Positions 8,624 to 17,182 of a stretch of DNA of 64,000 nt are shown piece after piece (the first letter of the stretch is position 1; the number at the start of each line of letters is the position of its first letter). The DNA lies in the NCBI GenBank assembly GCA_033791605.1, contig JASJGJ010000081.1, positions 6,298-70,297 of the forward strand, in the 5' to 3' direction. The stretch comes from Porticoccus sp033791605. Lineage in GTDB: Bacteria > Pseudomonadota > Gammaproteobacteria > Pseudomonadales > Porticoccaceae. Made by a program: the position numbers and the translations under genes. Below the pieces are notes generated by a model. That model made no database searches. It saw only the letters and a program-made list of their open reading frames with translations, and was not told where the DNA came from.

Positions 8624-8648
8624 CTCCCTGCGGGAGGGTCGCAGGGAG
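8624..8648 (+). terminator. Strong hairpin after the EncFtn gene
   Basis: CTCCCTGCG (8624-8632) pairs perfectly with CGCAGGGAG (8640-8648) around a 7-base loop. No T-run follows, so it is either a weak terminator or an mRNA-stabilising hairpin between the EncFtn and DoxX genes. Confidence 0.4.
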
Positions 8649-8701
8649 TAGGCCTTATATAAAATCAACTAGATCAACATGATCCGAAAAGGAGAGATGA
8701 T

Positions 8702-9100
8702 ATGGAGCAACGACTAGAGGCATGGCGAACTCATCTATTGAGTCTTATGAGAATAGTGACGGGTGTTCTGTTTATGCAGCATGGGGGGCAGAAAATTTTC
8801 GGGTTTCCTGCACCGCAGCGATATGAATTTGATTTGTTTTCAATGTCGGGTATTGCTGGATCACTGGAGTTGTTTGGAGGATTTCTCATTGTCATCGGTC
8901 TATTCACTCGCCCTACGGCATTTCTACTTTCAGGGCTTATGGCTTTTGCCTACTTTATTGCACATGCCCCTCAAAACTTTTGGCCAATTTTAAATGGCGG
9001 AGAGTTAGCCGCCATGTTTTGTTTTGTATTTTTATATCTCGCTGCCGCAGGTGGCGGTAAGTGGAGCGCTGATTATTTACGTTCAAAGAGTAATGTCTAA
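8702..9100 (+). CDS. DoxX family membrane protein
   Basis: DoxX-type proteins are small four-helix inner-membrane proteins, some tied to oxidative stress or thiol/quinone chemistry; the substrate is not known here. The 132-residue product has the family opening RIVTGVLFMQHGGQKIFG (residues about 17-34), followed by SMSGIAGSLELFGGFLIVIGLFTRPTAF and two further hydrophobic stretches (about 77-92 and 101-122). The start ATG at 8702 follows AAAGGAGAG closely, a strong ribosome binding site. It lies 133 bases after the EncFtn gene, separated by a hairpin, so cotranscription is unclear. Arginine codons here are mostly CGN, unlike the EncFtn gene. Confidence 0.88.
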   Translation: MEQRLEAWRTHLLSLMRIVTGVLFMQHGGQKIFGFPAPQRYEFDLFSMSGIAGSLELFGGFLIVIGLFTRPTAFLLSGLMAFAYFIAHAPQNFWPILNGGELAAMFCFVFLYLAAAGGGKWSADYLRSKSNV

Positions 9101-9126
9101 CAAGTGATAGATGTACGATGTGAGGC

Positions 9127-9153
9127 GACGGCTTAGCTTATTGCTTGGCCGTC
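9127..9153. terminator. Hairpin between convergent doxX-type and kinase genes
   Basis: GACGGC (9127-9132) pairs with GCCGTC (9148-9153), and the stem continues inward through AGC/GCT with one mismatch. It lies between two convergent genes and may end both transcripts, but lacks a T-run. Confidence 0.3.
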
Positions 9154-9187
9154 CCAGTGCCGGAGTTAGCTCAAAAAACCTGTAAAC

Positions 9188-10180
9188 CTAAAGGGATGAC
9201 AATACTTCTGGGTACTGTTCATCACGAAGCCTTGGCCCAAACTGACTCACCACATTTGCCGCTGCCACACTCGCAAAATTACCAGCCTGTTGATAATCGT
9301 AGTCATGAGTAATGGCATATAAAAATGCTCCGGCAAACATGTCACCAGCACCGTTGGTGTCGATGGCTGTTATTGGGTGGGGATCGATGTTGTGAAGCTT
9401 CTTGCCGTCAAAGACCAGGGCACCTTTGCTGCCTAAAGTGATGGCAAAAGTCGAGGCAGACTGTTTCAATAATTCGGTGGCTTCGTTTAGGGTGGAGGCA
9501 TTTGTCCAGCCCAAGGCTTCGGCTTCATTACAAAACAGTAAGTCTACTTTTTGTCCTAGCATATCTTTAAGGCCATCTTTAAAAAAAGTCACCATGCCCG
9601 GGTCTGATAAGCTCAATACGGTTTTCACTTGATGTTCTTCTGCAATTTCTCGAGCGCGGATAGCTGCTGCTCGTCCGGTATCAGAGGTGACTAAATAACC
9701 TTCCATATAGAGATATTCGGATTGGCTAATTGCTTCTGCATTAAGGTTTTCAATGGAAACGGTTTCACTCACACCGAGGAAGGTGTTCATGGAGCGTTCA
9801 GCATCGGGGGTGATTAATACCAGGCATTTACCTGTTAGGCCGTTTACCTGTTCACCATTGTGGTGGTATTCAACGCCGGCATTGGCTAGGTCGTTCAGGT
9901 AAAATTGTCCGTTGTCATCATTGGCCACTTTACAGGAATAGAAGGCGTTGCCACCAAAAGCGCTGACGGCAATGATGGTATTGGCGGCAGAACCACCGCT
10001 AGCTCGCTTGGACGCGGTGAGGTGATCTTGTAGATGATGAATGAGTTCAGTTTGTCGGGTTTCGTCTACCAGAGTCATTAAGCCTTTTTCCACTTGTAAC
10101 TGTTGCAGGTCGCTGTCCGTGACTTCAATTTCGGTATCCACCAGCGCTGCGCCGATGCCGTAAACATGATATTTGGCCAT
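9188..10180 (-). CDS. PfkB-family sugar kinase, adenosine kinase type
   Basis: PfkB (ribokinase-fold) enzymes phosphorylate sugars or nucleosides with ATP. The 330 residues show the N-terminal signature SGGSAANTIIAVSAFGG (about 61-77) and the C-terminal ATP/anion-hole motif DTNGAGDMFAGAFLYA with the catalytic aspartate. The opening YHVYGIGAALVDTEIEV and the LSLSDPGMV segment resemble bacterial adenosine kinase-like proteins, the usual annotation, but substrate is not proven by sequence. It is transcribed divergently from mrcB across a 229-base gap and converges on the DoxX gene. The ATG at 10180 begins the conserved fold directly. Confidence 0.87.
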   Translation of the reverse strand: MAKYHVYGIGAALVDTEIEVTDSDLQQLQVEKGLMTLVDETRQTELIHHLQDHLTASKRASGGSAANTIIAVSAFGGNAFYSCKVANDDNGQFYLNDLANAGVEYHHNGEQVNGLTGKCLVLITPDAERSMNTFLGVSETVSIENLNAEAISQSEYLYMEGYLVTSDTGRAAAIRAREIAEEHQVKTVLSLSDPGMVTFFKDGLKDMLGQKVDLLFCNEAEALGWTNASTLNEATELLKQSASTFAITLGSKGALVFDGKKLHNIDPHPITAIDTNGAGDMFAGAFLYAITHDYDYQQAGNFASVAAANVVSQFGPRLRDEQYPEVLSSL

Positions 10181-10409
10181 AATAAAGAGTGTTTGTGGTT
10201 GTTGAGTTGGCGGCTATTATCCCTGTCGGCTGTAAAGAGTCAAAGTCTGGTTTAAGTTGCCGGGTGGTGAGAGGTAGGCTCGGTGTTAAGAGAAAAGATA
10301 AAGGCTTTAGAGTAAAGTCGTGGCCTGACAGTTTTGTTGTGGATGTTCTTCGTCTCGAAGGAAAGGACATTTAGGCAAAAAAATCTATTTTGAGGATAGA
10401 GGAAGCCCT

Positions 10410-12734
10410 TTGGCTAAAAGAGCAAAACAGAAAAAGCGTGGCAGAAGTCGAGCGAAAAATAAAAGCTCTTTCCGTTGGTATTACCGACTATTCTGGTTGG
10501 CTGTGGTGGCGGGGGTACTGTTCCTGGCCGCAGTGGATGTGGTGGTATATCAAAAGTTTACCGGAAAAAAATGGTCATTGCCGTCCCATGTCTATAGCCG
10601 GCCCTTGGAGTTGTATCAAGGCTTATCTCTGAGTCGTGAGCAGCTCCAATGGGAATTAAATAGCCTGGGCTATCAGCGGGTTAACGCGGCTAAATCACCG
10701 GGTCAGTACAGCGTGTCCAGTCATCGTGTGGAGCTGTTCTCTCGAGGTTTTGAATTTTTGGATGAAACCGAACCATCCGGTTTGATGACAGTAGCATTCG
10801 CTGGCAATCAAGTATCTGGTTTGGTGAATGCCCAAGGACAAGGCGTGCCTTTGGCTCGATTGGAGCCCATGATTATTGGCGGCATTTACCCAGCCCTCAA
10901 AGAGGATAGGGAGCTCGTGCGGTTGGCTCAGGTTCCACCGATGTTGGCTCAGGCGTTGGTCTCGGTAGAAGATCAGGACTTTTATCAACATCATGGTGTT
11001 TCTTTTAGGGGGATTACCCGTGCTTTTGTTGCCAATATAAAAAAAGGGAAACTGGTTCAGGGTGGCAGCACGTTGACGCAACAGTTAGTCAAAAATTTTT
11101 ATCTGAACGAGAAGCGGACATTATCGCGAAAATTGTTAGAGGCTGTCATGGCGGTCTTACTGGAAGTACATTTCAGTAAAGAGGAAATTCTCGAAACTTA
11201 TATTAATGAAGTGTACTTGGGGCAATCTGGTGACAGGGCCATTCATGGTTTTGGGCTGGCCAGTAATCATTATTTCAGTCGGCCGGTTGAGGAGTTGGAG
11301 TTGCACCAAGCGGCCTTGCTTGCCGGATTGGTGAAAGGCGCATCTTACTATAATCCTTGGCGCCGTCCGGAGCGTGCTTTAACGCGACGAAACTTGGTGC
11401 TTGATGTTATGGCGCGAGAAGGGGTGATTAACCCTGGCCAAGCAAAGGCCGCCAAGCAAAAACCATTGGGCGTTGTACCTCCCCGGCCTGGTGGAGGCCG
11501 ATGGCAATACCCGGCCTATCTTGACTTGGTAAAACGTCAGTTACGGGAGTCTTATCAGACTTCCGATTTACAAACAGCGGGGCTGAGAATATTTACGAAT
11601 TTTGATCCTCAGGTTCAACGTAAGTTAGAGAGTCGAGTGACCCGACGGATTGAAAACCTAGAGGCGGGCTATGGCATTGAAGCCGGAAAATTGCAGGGTG
11701 CTTCGGTGATTGTGCGTGTGGGTTCTGGTGAGGTTGTGGCTATATCGGGTGACAGGCAGGCTGGATATGCCGGATTTAATCGTGCGCTGGATGCAAAACG
11801 ACCTATGGGCTCAACCATTAAACCTGCGGTGTATTTGGCGGCTTTGGAAAATCCTGATTCATATACGTTAGTGAGCCAAATTGAGGATACTCCAATTTCG
11901 ATTAGTTCCGATAGCGGGGATCTTTGGCAGCCTCGTAATTTTGGCCGAGAGAGTCATGGTTTGATCCCTCTTTATGAGGGACTGGGACAATCCTACAACC
12001 AAGCTACTGCTAGGTTGGGGATGGAGATTGGATTGCCGGCGGTGATGAATACCATGAGGCGGCTTGGTTACACCAAGCCCTTGCCTGAGTTGCCCTCACT
12101 TTTTCTGGGGTCTGTTGGGATGTCCCCCCTTGAGGTGGCCCAGCTGTATCACACTATTGCAACCAATGGCTTTTACTCACCTCTCCGCGCCATTAGTTCG
12201 GTATTTACTGCTGAGAACACACCGCTTAAACGATACCCGTTTGAGGCAGAACAGCGATTTGATCCTGCGGTTATGCACTTGATCAACTATGGGCTTCAGG
12301 TGGTATTACGTGAAGGCACAGGTAAAAGTGCTTATAAACGCTTACCTGAAGGTTTGGTGTTAGCAGGAAAAACGGGCACGACCAATGATCAGCGTGATAG
12401 CTGGTTTGCAGGTTTTAGCGGTAATTATTTGAGCATAGTTTGGATGGGTCGGGATGATAATGGTAAAACGCCGCTCACCGGCGGAACCGGCGCATTGCAG
12501 CTTTGGATAGATATTATGTCTGAACTTGAAAATCGCTCCGTGGTTTTTCATAAGCCTGAAGGTGTCAGCTATCACTGGGTGGAAACGGATTCGGGGTTGT
12601 TGAGTCAAAAAGGTTGTGCCGGCGCCAGGTATCTTCCCTTTATCGACGGCAGTGAACCGGTTCAGCGTGGGCGCTGTTCTCCTGAAAGCATTGAAAATGT
12701 CGTGGATTGGTTAAAAGGTAAATTGGGTTGGTAA
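10410..12734 (+). CDS. mrcB: Bifunctional penicillin-binding protein 1b
   Basis: PBP1b polymerises lipid II into glycan strands and crosslinks them in the periplasm. The 774 residues comprise a very basic cytoplasmic N-terminus, a membrane helix (about 23-47), a UB2H-like region (about 60-150), a GT51 transglycosylase domain with EDQDFYQHHG (catalytic Glu, about residue 190) and QGGSTLTQQLVKN, and a transpeptidase domain with SxxK (STIK), SxN (SYN) and KTG (KTGTTND). The start is TTG at 10410, supported by AGAGGA six bases upstream; no ATG fits. A lipoprotein gene follows after 55 bases and is likely its activator. Confidence 0.95.
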   Translation: MAKRAKQKKRGRSRAKNKSSFRWYYRLFWLAVVAGVLFLAAVDVVVYQKFTGKKWSLPSHVYSRPLELYQGLSLSREQLQWELNSLGYQRVNAAKSPGQYSVSSHRVELFSRGFEFLDETEPSGLMTVAFAGNQVSGLVNAQGQGVPLARLEPMIIGGIYPALKEDRELVRLAQVPPMLAQALVSVEDQDFYQHHGVSFRGITRAFVANIKKGKLVQGGSTLTQQLVKNFYLNEKRTLSRKLLEAVMAVLLEVHFSKEEILETYINEVYLGQSGDRAIHGFGLASNHYFSRPVEELELHQAALLAGLVKGASYYNPWRRPERALTRRNLVLDVMAREGVINPGQAKAAKQKPLGVVPPRPGGGRWQYPAYLDLVKRQLRESYQTSDLQTAGLRIFTNFDPQVQRKLESRVTRRIENLEAGYGIEAGKLQGASVIVRVGSGEVVAISGDRQAGYAGFNRALDAKRPMGSTIKPAVYLAALENPDSYTLVSQIEDTPISISSDSGDLWQPRNFGRESHGLIPLYEGLGQSYNQATARLGMEIGLPAVMNTMRRLGYTKPLPELPSLFLGSVGMSPLEVAQLYHTIATNGFYSPLRAISSVFTAENTPLKRYPFEAEQRFDPAVMHLINYGLQVVLREGTGKSAYKRLPEGLVLAGKTGTTNDQRDSWFAGFSGNYLSIVWMGRDDNGKTPLTGGTGALQLWIDIMSELENRSVVFHKPEGVSYHWVETDSGLLSQKGCAGARYLPFIDGSEPVQRGRCSPESIENVVDWLKGKLGW

Positions 12735-12789
12735 AGGTCTCGGGCCTATCAGTTCCTAGGTAAGATTTAATGACAATGGAGTAGGTTAG

Positions 12790-13248
12790 TTGAAACGTTT
12801 GTTTGGTGTGTTGGTTGTTTTATTGCTGTTGGCTGGTTGCGCGCCAGTGATGGTTCCTGTGGGTGATTCAACACCTGCTCCTCGAACTCCCTCTACGCCA
12901 GTTGTACCCGCTGATATACCCGAGCCTGCTGGTGATGTTATTGTTCCAAACAGTCCTCCTCAGCAAAGTTCATCACATGGCGCAGTAGCTAAATTATTAA
13001 AGGATGCTTGGCGTTATAATCGTTCAGGAGAATATGATCGTTCTAATGTGGTGGCAGAAAGAGCCATGCGTATTAATCATACGGAACCAGAAATTTATTT
13101 GGTCATGGCGTCAAATTATTTCTCGTCAGCTCAACTGCATATGGCGGAGCAATTAGCGACACAGGGCTTGCCACTAGCAAGTAATAATTATTCAGTGAGG
13201 CGAAGTTTGCAGCAGTTGTTGTTGGATATTCGAACAAAATTGCCTTAA
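12790..13248 (+). CDS. Lipoprotein with TPR-like helices, probable LpoP activator of PBP1b
   Basis: The 152-residue product has a signal peptide and lipobox LLAGC (cysteine about residue 17), a Pro/Thr-rich linker to about residue 58, and a C-terminal helical domain (AVAKLLKDAWRYNRSGEYDRSNVVAERAM... YLVMASNYFS) that reads as tetratricopeptide-like repeats. In Pseudomonas aeruginosa the outer-membrane lipoprotein LpoP, with the same architecture, is encoded beside the PBP1b gene and activates it. Here the gene follows mrcB by 55 bases on the same strand, so LpoP is the best inference. The start is TTG at 12790 with GGAG nine bases before it. Confidence 0.8.
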   Translation: MKRLFGVLVVLLLLAGCAPVMVPVGDSTPAPRTPSTPVVPADIPEPAGDVIVPNSPPQQSSSHGAVAKLLKDAWRYNRSGEYDRSNVVAERAMRINHTEPEIYLVMASNYFSSAQLHMAEQLATQGLPLASNNYSVRRSLQQLLLDIRTKLP

Positions 13249-13259
13249 AAATAGTGGTA

Positions 13260-13285
13260 CACAAAATATTTATGTGACTTTTTTT
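13260..13285 (+). terminator. Weak terminator after the mrcB-lipoprotein pair
   Basis: An imperfect AT-rich hairpin (CACA at 13260-13263 pairing with TGTG at 13273-13276, with further A-T pairs inside) precedes seven T residues at 13279-13285, just after the lipoprotein stop codon. Confidence 0.35.
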
Positions 13286-13351
13286 AAGAGAAGTGTATTT
13301 TGGTACATGATTAAATTGTCACGACTTGGGAAGATACTATAAGCTGGCTAC

Positions 13352-15736
13352 ATGAGTGATAACCAATCCTTTAACAACTGGCAAGAGCTGACTAGCAAGG
13401 CGCTGGAGTCTGTTGGTGAGCTTTTCGATGAGGCAAGTCGATCGCTGTGTAAAGAGTTCCTGTTTTTTACTCACGACAAGCTCAGTGAATATTCTGAAAA
13501 ACCCTCCGAGGGTAACAAGCAGGGTTTTGAATTTCTTCATGCCCAATCTCGACTCAATCATAAAAATAATGAGATCACCCGAATTTTTTTGCGTGAACTT
13601 AGAGTTTATTTTGAAGGCCTGACGTCCCACAAATTTGAAGCTAGGGATGATTTTGATTCTGGCGATGGGGCCCACCTCAGTTTAGTTAATCAAGATGAGT
13701 TTGATGAAAATATTGCCTTAGTGGCTACTCGACAAAGGGCTGAGGGTGATTACAGCGAGCAGTTGTGGATGTTGACCCAGCGTTTGTCGTTGATCACAGG
13801 CGGTAAAAAAATTCAAGAAAATGAGCTTCCCATGGCCCCAGGGTGTTTTTGTAGCGCCATTAAGCGGGCGATGGTAGTTGCTGATATTCAGCTGTCAGCG
13901 AAGCTGGTAGTTTACAAGTTGTTTGAGAAAAAAGTGATTTCTCAGCTCGGTGATCTTTATGATCAGATGAACGAAATTCTTGTGGATATGGGCATTTTGC
14001 CTAACCTTCGATACAAAGTTAAAAAAGCAGAGGGTGCCGATAGCATTGTGTCCCCTGTTGATGAAAACCAACCTGAAAAGCGTGAAGCAGAGGAGCGGGC
14101 GAGTGGTCGTCGTGCATCAGATCATGCTGTTGGTCGTCGGGCCGCAGATCAAATGCTAGGACTGGGCGGTTTTATGGCGCCACCATCGCCAAGTCTGCCC
14201 GCGGGAGATTACCAGCGTCAGTTGGTGGAAAATATTCATGTGTTGCAGGAACGTTTGGCCGGGCACTCAAGCGTAGCTCCAGTTGCGGGAGGTGTCGGAT
14301 CGTTTGCCGATGTGCCTGCTACTGGTTCTGCAACAGGTTCTCCTGTTTCTGGTGCTGTGGCATTTCAGCCGGTGGTGTATTCCAGTGCGCAGTTGATGCA
14401 AGCGGCGGCACAAGTACAGCAATCGGATCAAGCCGTGGCAGCAGAGGGCTTGATTGCTACAGGGAATATTCAGCCGTTGGATATTGCTCAGGCGCGTGAT
14501 CGATTGGTGGCACAATTACAGGAGGTGGCTGGTTCTGATGAGCCTCCTGAACTCAGTGCAGACCATATGCGTACTATCGAATTGGTCGGGCTGTTATTCG
14601 AATATATTTTGAATGACCAGCAGGTGCCAGATTCTGTAAAAACGACGTTAAGCTTTCTGCACACACCTTTTCTCAAACTGGCATTTAGTGAAGTAGATTT
14701 CTTTACTCACCATGAGCACCCTGCACGTTTATTGCTGAATTCATTGGCAGATGCTGGTGCTAAGTGGGTGGGGAATGATGATTCTAGCCAGTTCAGTATG
14801 CTGGACCAAATTCGTAAAACAGTTCGTGAGGTGTTGGACGAATACGAAGTTGATACGAAGTTATTTGCCCGCTTGTTATTGGAGTTCAACAGTTTTGTTC
14901 AGAAAATTGAGCTAAGGGTACAGTTGCTAGAAAAACGTGCTACAGAAAAAGCGCGTGGCGAAGACAGGCTTCGAGAAGTTAAGCAGCGGATTAATAAAGA
15001 AATTCACGAACGTATTGCTGAGAAAGATATACCTACTGCCATTTTATTATTCTTGCTGCAGCCTTGGTCAGATTATATGGCTTTTGTGTTGTTGCGCTAT
15101 GGTGAGGAGTCGGAGTCTTGGAACAATGCATTGACTCTGGTAGATGATATGTTGTGGGGTGTAGAGCTACCTGATTCTGACAGTGAGCGGCTGCGATGGA
15201 AAAAACATTACCCTTGGATGCAGGATGTTATCCAGAAAGGGTTTGATATGATTGGTTATGACACAGGAAAAGCCGTTAAATTAAAACGTTCCATAGACCG
15301 CCTTTATAAATTGCGTGAAACCAATGTTGAGCCTGAGCATGCCGCAGAAGAAGTCCGCGATAAGCTGGTTAAGTTAGCTGAACAGAAAGCGGGCGAAAAA
15401 GTGAATGTGGACAGTATGGGCGAGAAGGAGCTCGTGATACTGGATAAGCTGAGGTTGATGGAATTTGGCACTTGGTTTGAGCATCGCGATGGTCGTCGCG
15501 AAAAAGTTGCCTGGTTCAACTCTAAAACACTGCAATTCCTTTTTGTGGATCAGTCCGGCAAACGGTCGGGAATAAAAACTGGCGAAGAGTTGGTTCATGC
15601 TCTGGTTGCCGGGGATATAAAAATGATAATCGGAAGCATCAAACCTTTGGTTGAGAGAACGATGGAATCTATCTTCTCGGATTTAAATACCAAAGCTCAA
15701 GCCCTGTCTGATGAGGGGGCTAAGAATGTCCATTAA
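13352..15736 (+). CDS. DUF1631 family protein
   Basis: This 794-residue soluble protein matches the DUF1631 family found in pseudomonads and relatives, without established function. The N-terminal half (about 1-225) is helical and charged. A low-complexity Ala/Gly/Val/Gln-rich linker (about 285-375) follows. The C-terminal half contains the PLLKLAFSEVDFF-like segment (TPFLKLAFSEVDFFTHHEHPARLLLN, about 430-455), QPWSDYMAFVLLRYG, and the ending WFEHRDGRREKVAWFNSKTLQFLFVDQSG, which reads like a PilZ-like beta segment. No enzyme motif was seen. Its last 11 bases overlap a PilZ-domain gene, suggesting translational coupling and a shared role, possibly in c-di-GMP responses (inference). Confidence 0.82.
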   Translation: MSDNQSFNNWQELTSKALESVGELFDEASRSLCKEFLFFTHDKLSEYSEKPSEGNKQGFEFLHAQSRLNHKNNEITRIFLRELRVYFEGLTSHKFEARDDFDSGDGAHLSLVNQDEFDENIALVATRQRAEGDYSEQLWMLTQRLSLITGGKKIQENELPMAPGCFCSAIKRAMVVADIQLSAKLVVYKLFEKKVISQLGDLYDQMNEILVDMGILPNLRYKVKKAEGADSIVSPVDENQPEKREAEERASGRRASDHAVGRRAADQMLGLGGFMAPPSPSLPAGDYQRQLVENIHVLQERLAGHSSVAPVAGGVGSFADVPATGSATGSPVSGAVAFQPVVYSSAQLMQAAAQVQQSDQAVAAEGLIATGNIQPLDIAQARDRLVAQLQEVAGSDEPPELSADHMRTIELVGLLFEYILNDQQVPDSVKTTLSFLHTPFLKLAFSEVDFFTHHEHPARLLLNSLADAGAKWVGNDDSSQFSMLDQIRKTVREVLDEYEVDTKLFARLLLEFNSFVQKIELRVQLLEKRATEKARGEDRLREVKQRINKEIHERIAEKDIPTAILLFLLQPWSDYMAFVLLRYGEESESWNNALTLVDDMLWGVELPDSDSERLRWKKHYPWMQDVIQKGFDMIGYDTGKAVKLKRSIDRLYKLRETNVEPEHAAEEVRDKLVKLAEQKAGEKVNVDSMGEKELVILDKLRLMEFGTWFEHRDGRREKVAWFNSKTLQFLFVDQSGKRSGIKTGEELVHALVAGDIKMIIGSIKPLVERTMESIFSDLNTKAQALSDEGAKNVH

Positions 15737-16079
15737 AAAGCAGCAGAGGCGCCTCACCCGATATATGGTCGATGCTCAAATTGATGTATTGAATCAGATG
15801 ACGGGTGAAGTGATTGGGTCCATAGTGGATATCCATACGGAAGGCCTGATGTTGGTTGGGTTGGTTGAAGTGGATTGTATTTACATGGTTAGGCTGGTTC
15901 CCCAAGATCAGGCTCAGCGTGTGGGTGATATTGAGTTGGGTATCGATTGTTTATGGTCCAGTAGTCTGGAGCAGGGTGAAAGCTGTTGGGCGGGTTGCCG
16001 AATTATCGATGCTTCTCCAGAGGCAGTTGCTAAAATTGAGCGTTTACTTTCTGATTTCGGTCGACCTCGACCAGATTGA
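15726..16079 (+). CDS. Small PilZ-domain-like protein
   Basis: The 117-residue product resembles a single PilZ domain: a basic QQRRLTRYMVDAQIDVLN opening, a central IVDIHTEGLMLVG strand pattern equivalent to the DxSxxG motif, and a final WAGCRIIDASPEAVAKIERLL. PilZ domains usually bind c-di-GMP through RxxxR and DxSxxG motifs. Here RRLTR fits the first, while DIHTEG departs from the serine of the second, so ligand binding is uncertain. The ATG at 15726 is preceded by GAGGGGG and overlaps the DUF1631 stop codon region by 11 bases. An in-frame ATG at 15711 is a less likely start. Confidence 0.72.
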   Translation: MSIKKQQRRLTRYMVDAQIDVLNQMTGEVIGSIVDIHTEGLMLVGLVEVDCIYMVRLVPQDQAQRVGDIELGIDCLWSSSLEQGESCWAGCRIIDASPEAVAKIERLLSDFGRPRPD

Positions 16080-16107
16080 TGGGTCTATCTGTGGGCTCAA
16101 TTTCAGG

Positions 16108-17178
16108 CTAGTGTTTTGTCAGCAATATTATCTTAAAACTTTTATTTTCAGCAACCTGTCGTATCTTAAATAATTTTTCTGCACAACTCTCTATGGGTAC
16201 AAATCGGTTGGCGACAAACAACGCCATTCCTTTGGATTTTAAGTGTTTGTAGCTGCTGGTGACAAACCGTTGGGTGAGCTGGCTGTCTGTGCCAAAACCT
16301 TGGTGAAAGGGTGGGTTGCAAATCACAGCATCAAATTTTTGGCTGATATTATCAGCGCAATCTCCAGCTATAACTTCTCCGTGAATATTTAGAGCCGAAA
16401 AGTTTTTTGAGCAGGCCAGTAGCGCTGCTGCATTGTTATCAGTGGCAATGATACGTGCTTTGGTATACTGGTTTGCCATCACAGAAAGAAAACCATAACC
16501 ACACCCTAGGTCGAGTATTTGGCTGGGTTCTTTATCAAAGCCATCAAAAAATTCAGTTAAAAATTCTGCCAAAAAAGCGCTTCCTTGATCCACTTTGTTC
16601 CAGCCAAAAAGCCCTGGTTTACTAAACAGTAATTGGTCAGGAATGGGGAGACAGAGTCTAAGGTGTTGGTAGTTTTTGTCGTCCAAAAGTTGTTCAGGTA
16701 ATGGTTGTTGTTTGGAGTTGACGCGATGGATAACTGAAATATAGCTATTACCCTGTTTTTTTATGGTCTTTAAACTACCGAAATAGTGAGCGGCTTTGTC
16801 GGCATAGGTTTTAATACCATCATTTTTTTCTCCCGTTAGTACGAGTGCACCATTGTGCGTAAGTAGTTGTGGGGCACCATTAATAATGTGGTGTGTCACC
16901 GGTTTTTCTTTGGATACGCGATACAGCACCTGCTCAAAATGATGGTTTTCAAAAGCTGAAAAATCAAAATCGTTGAAATAGCTATTGAGATTTAAAGCCT
17001 GAGCTTGTTCGTGAATATCATAGCGATTAGTGATAAGTGTTATTTTGTCTGTGGGTAAAAGCTGAAGAGGGGCATTTGTGAAGTTTTCATCGGCGATGAT
17101 CAGCTGAGCCCCGCTCACTTGCTGAGCCTGCTGAATTAATAGCTGAAAGCTGGGATCATAAAAATTTTTATCAGCCAC
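16108..17178 (-). CDS. rsmC: RsmC-like 16S rRNA guanine-N2 methyltransferase
   Basis: RsmC methylates G1207 of 16S rRNA using S-adenosylmethionine. The 356-residue product has the two-domain layout of the RsmC/RlmG group: a degenerate N-terminal methyltransferase-like half and a catalytic C-terminal half with motif I DLGCGYGFLSV (about residue 223), ATDNNAAAL, and the substrate motif NPPFHQG (about residue 290). RlmG has a similar NPPF motif, so the exact target base is an inference from length and pattern. It ends facing the PilZ gene (convergent, 28-base gap) and starts four bases after the rsuA stop codon, so the two rRNA-modification genes are probably cotranscribed. Confidence 0.8.
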   Translation of the reverse strand: MADKNFYDPSFQLLIQQAQQVSGAQLIIADENFTNAPLQLLPTDKITLITNRYDIHEQAQALNLNSYFNDFDFSAFENHHFEQVLYRVSKEKPVTHHIINGAPQLLTHNGALVLTGEKNDGIKTYADKAAHYFGSLKTIKKQGNSYISVIHRVNSKQQPLPEQLLDDKNYQHLRLCLPIPDQLLFSKPGLFGWNKVDQGSAFLAEFLTEFFDGFDKEPSQILDLGCGYGFLSVMANQYTKARIIATDNNAAALLACSKNFSALNIHGEVIAGDCADNISQKFDAVICNPPFHQGFGTDSQLTQRFVTSSYKHLKSKGMALFVANRFVPIESCAEKLFKIRQVAENKSFKIILLTKH

Positions 17179-17182
17179 GTTG

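Noticed and set aside
8569..8701. Possible small encapsulin-targeting or partner gene after EncFtn
   Set aside because: No open frame of suitable length; only a hairpin is present.
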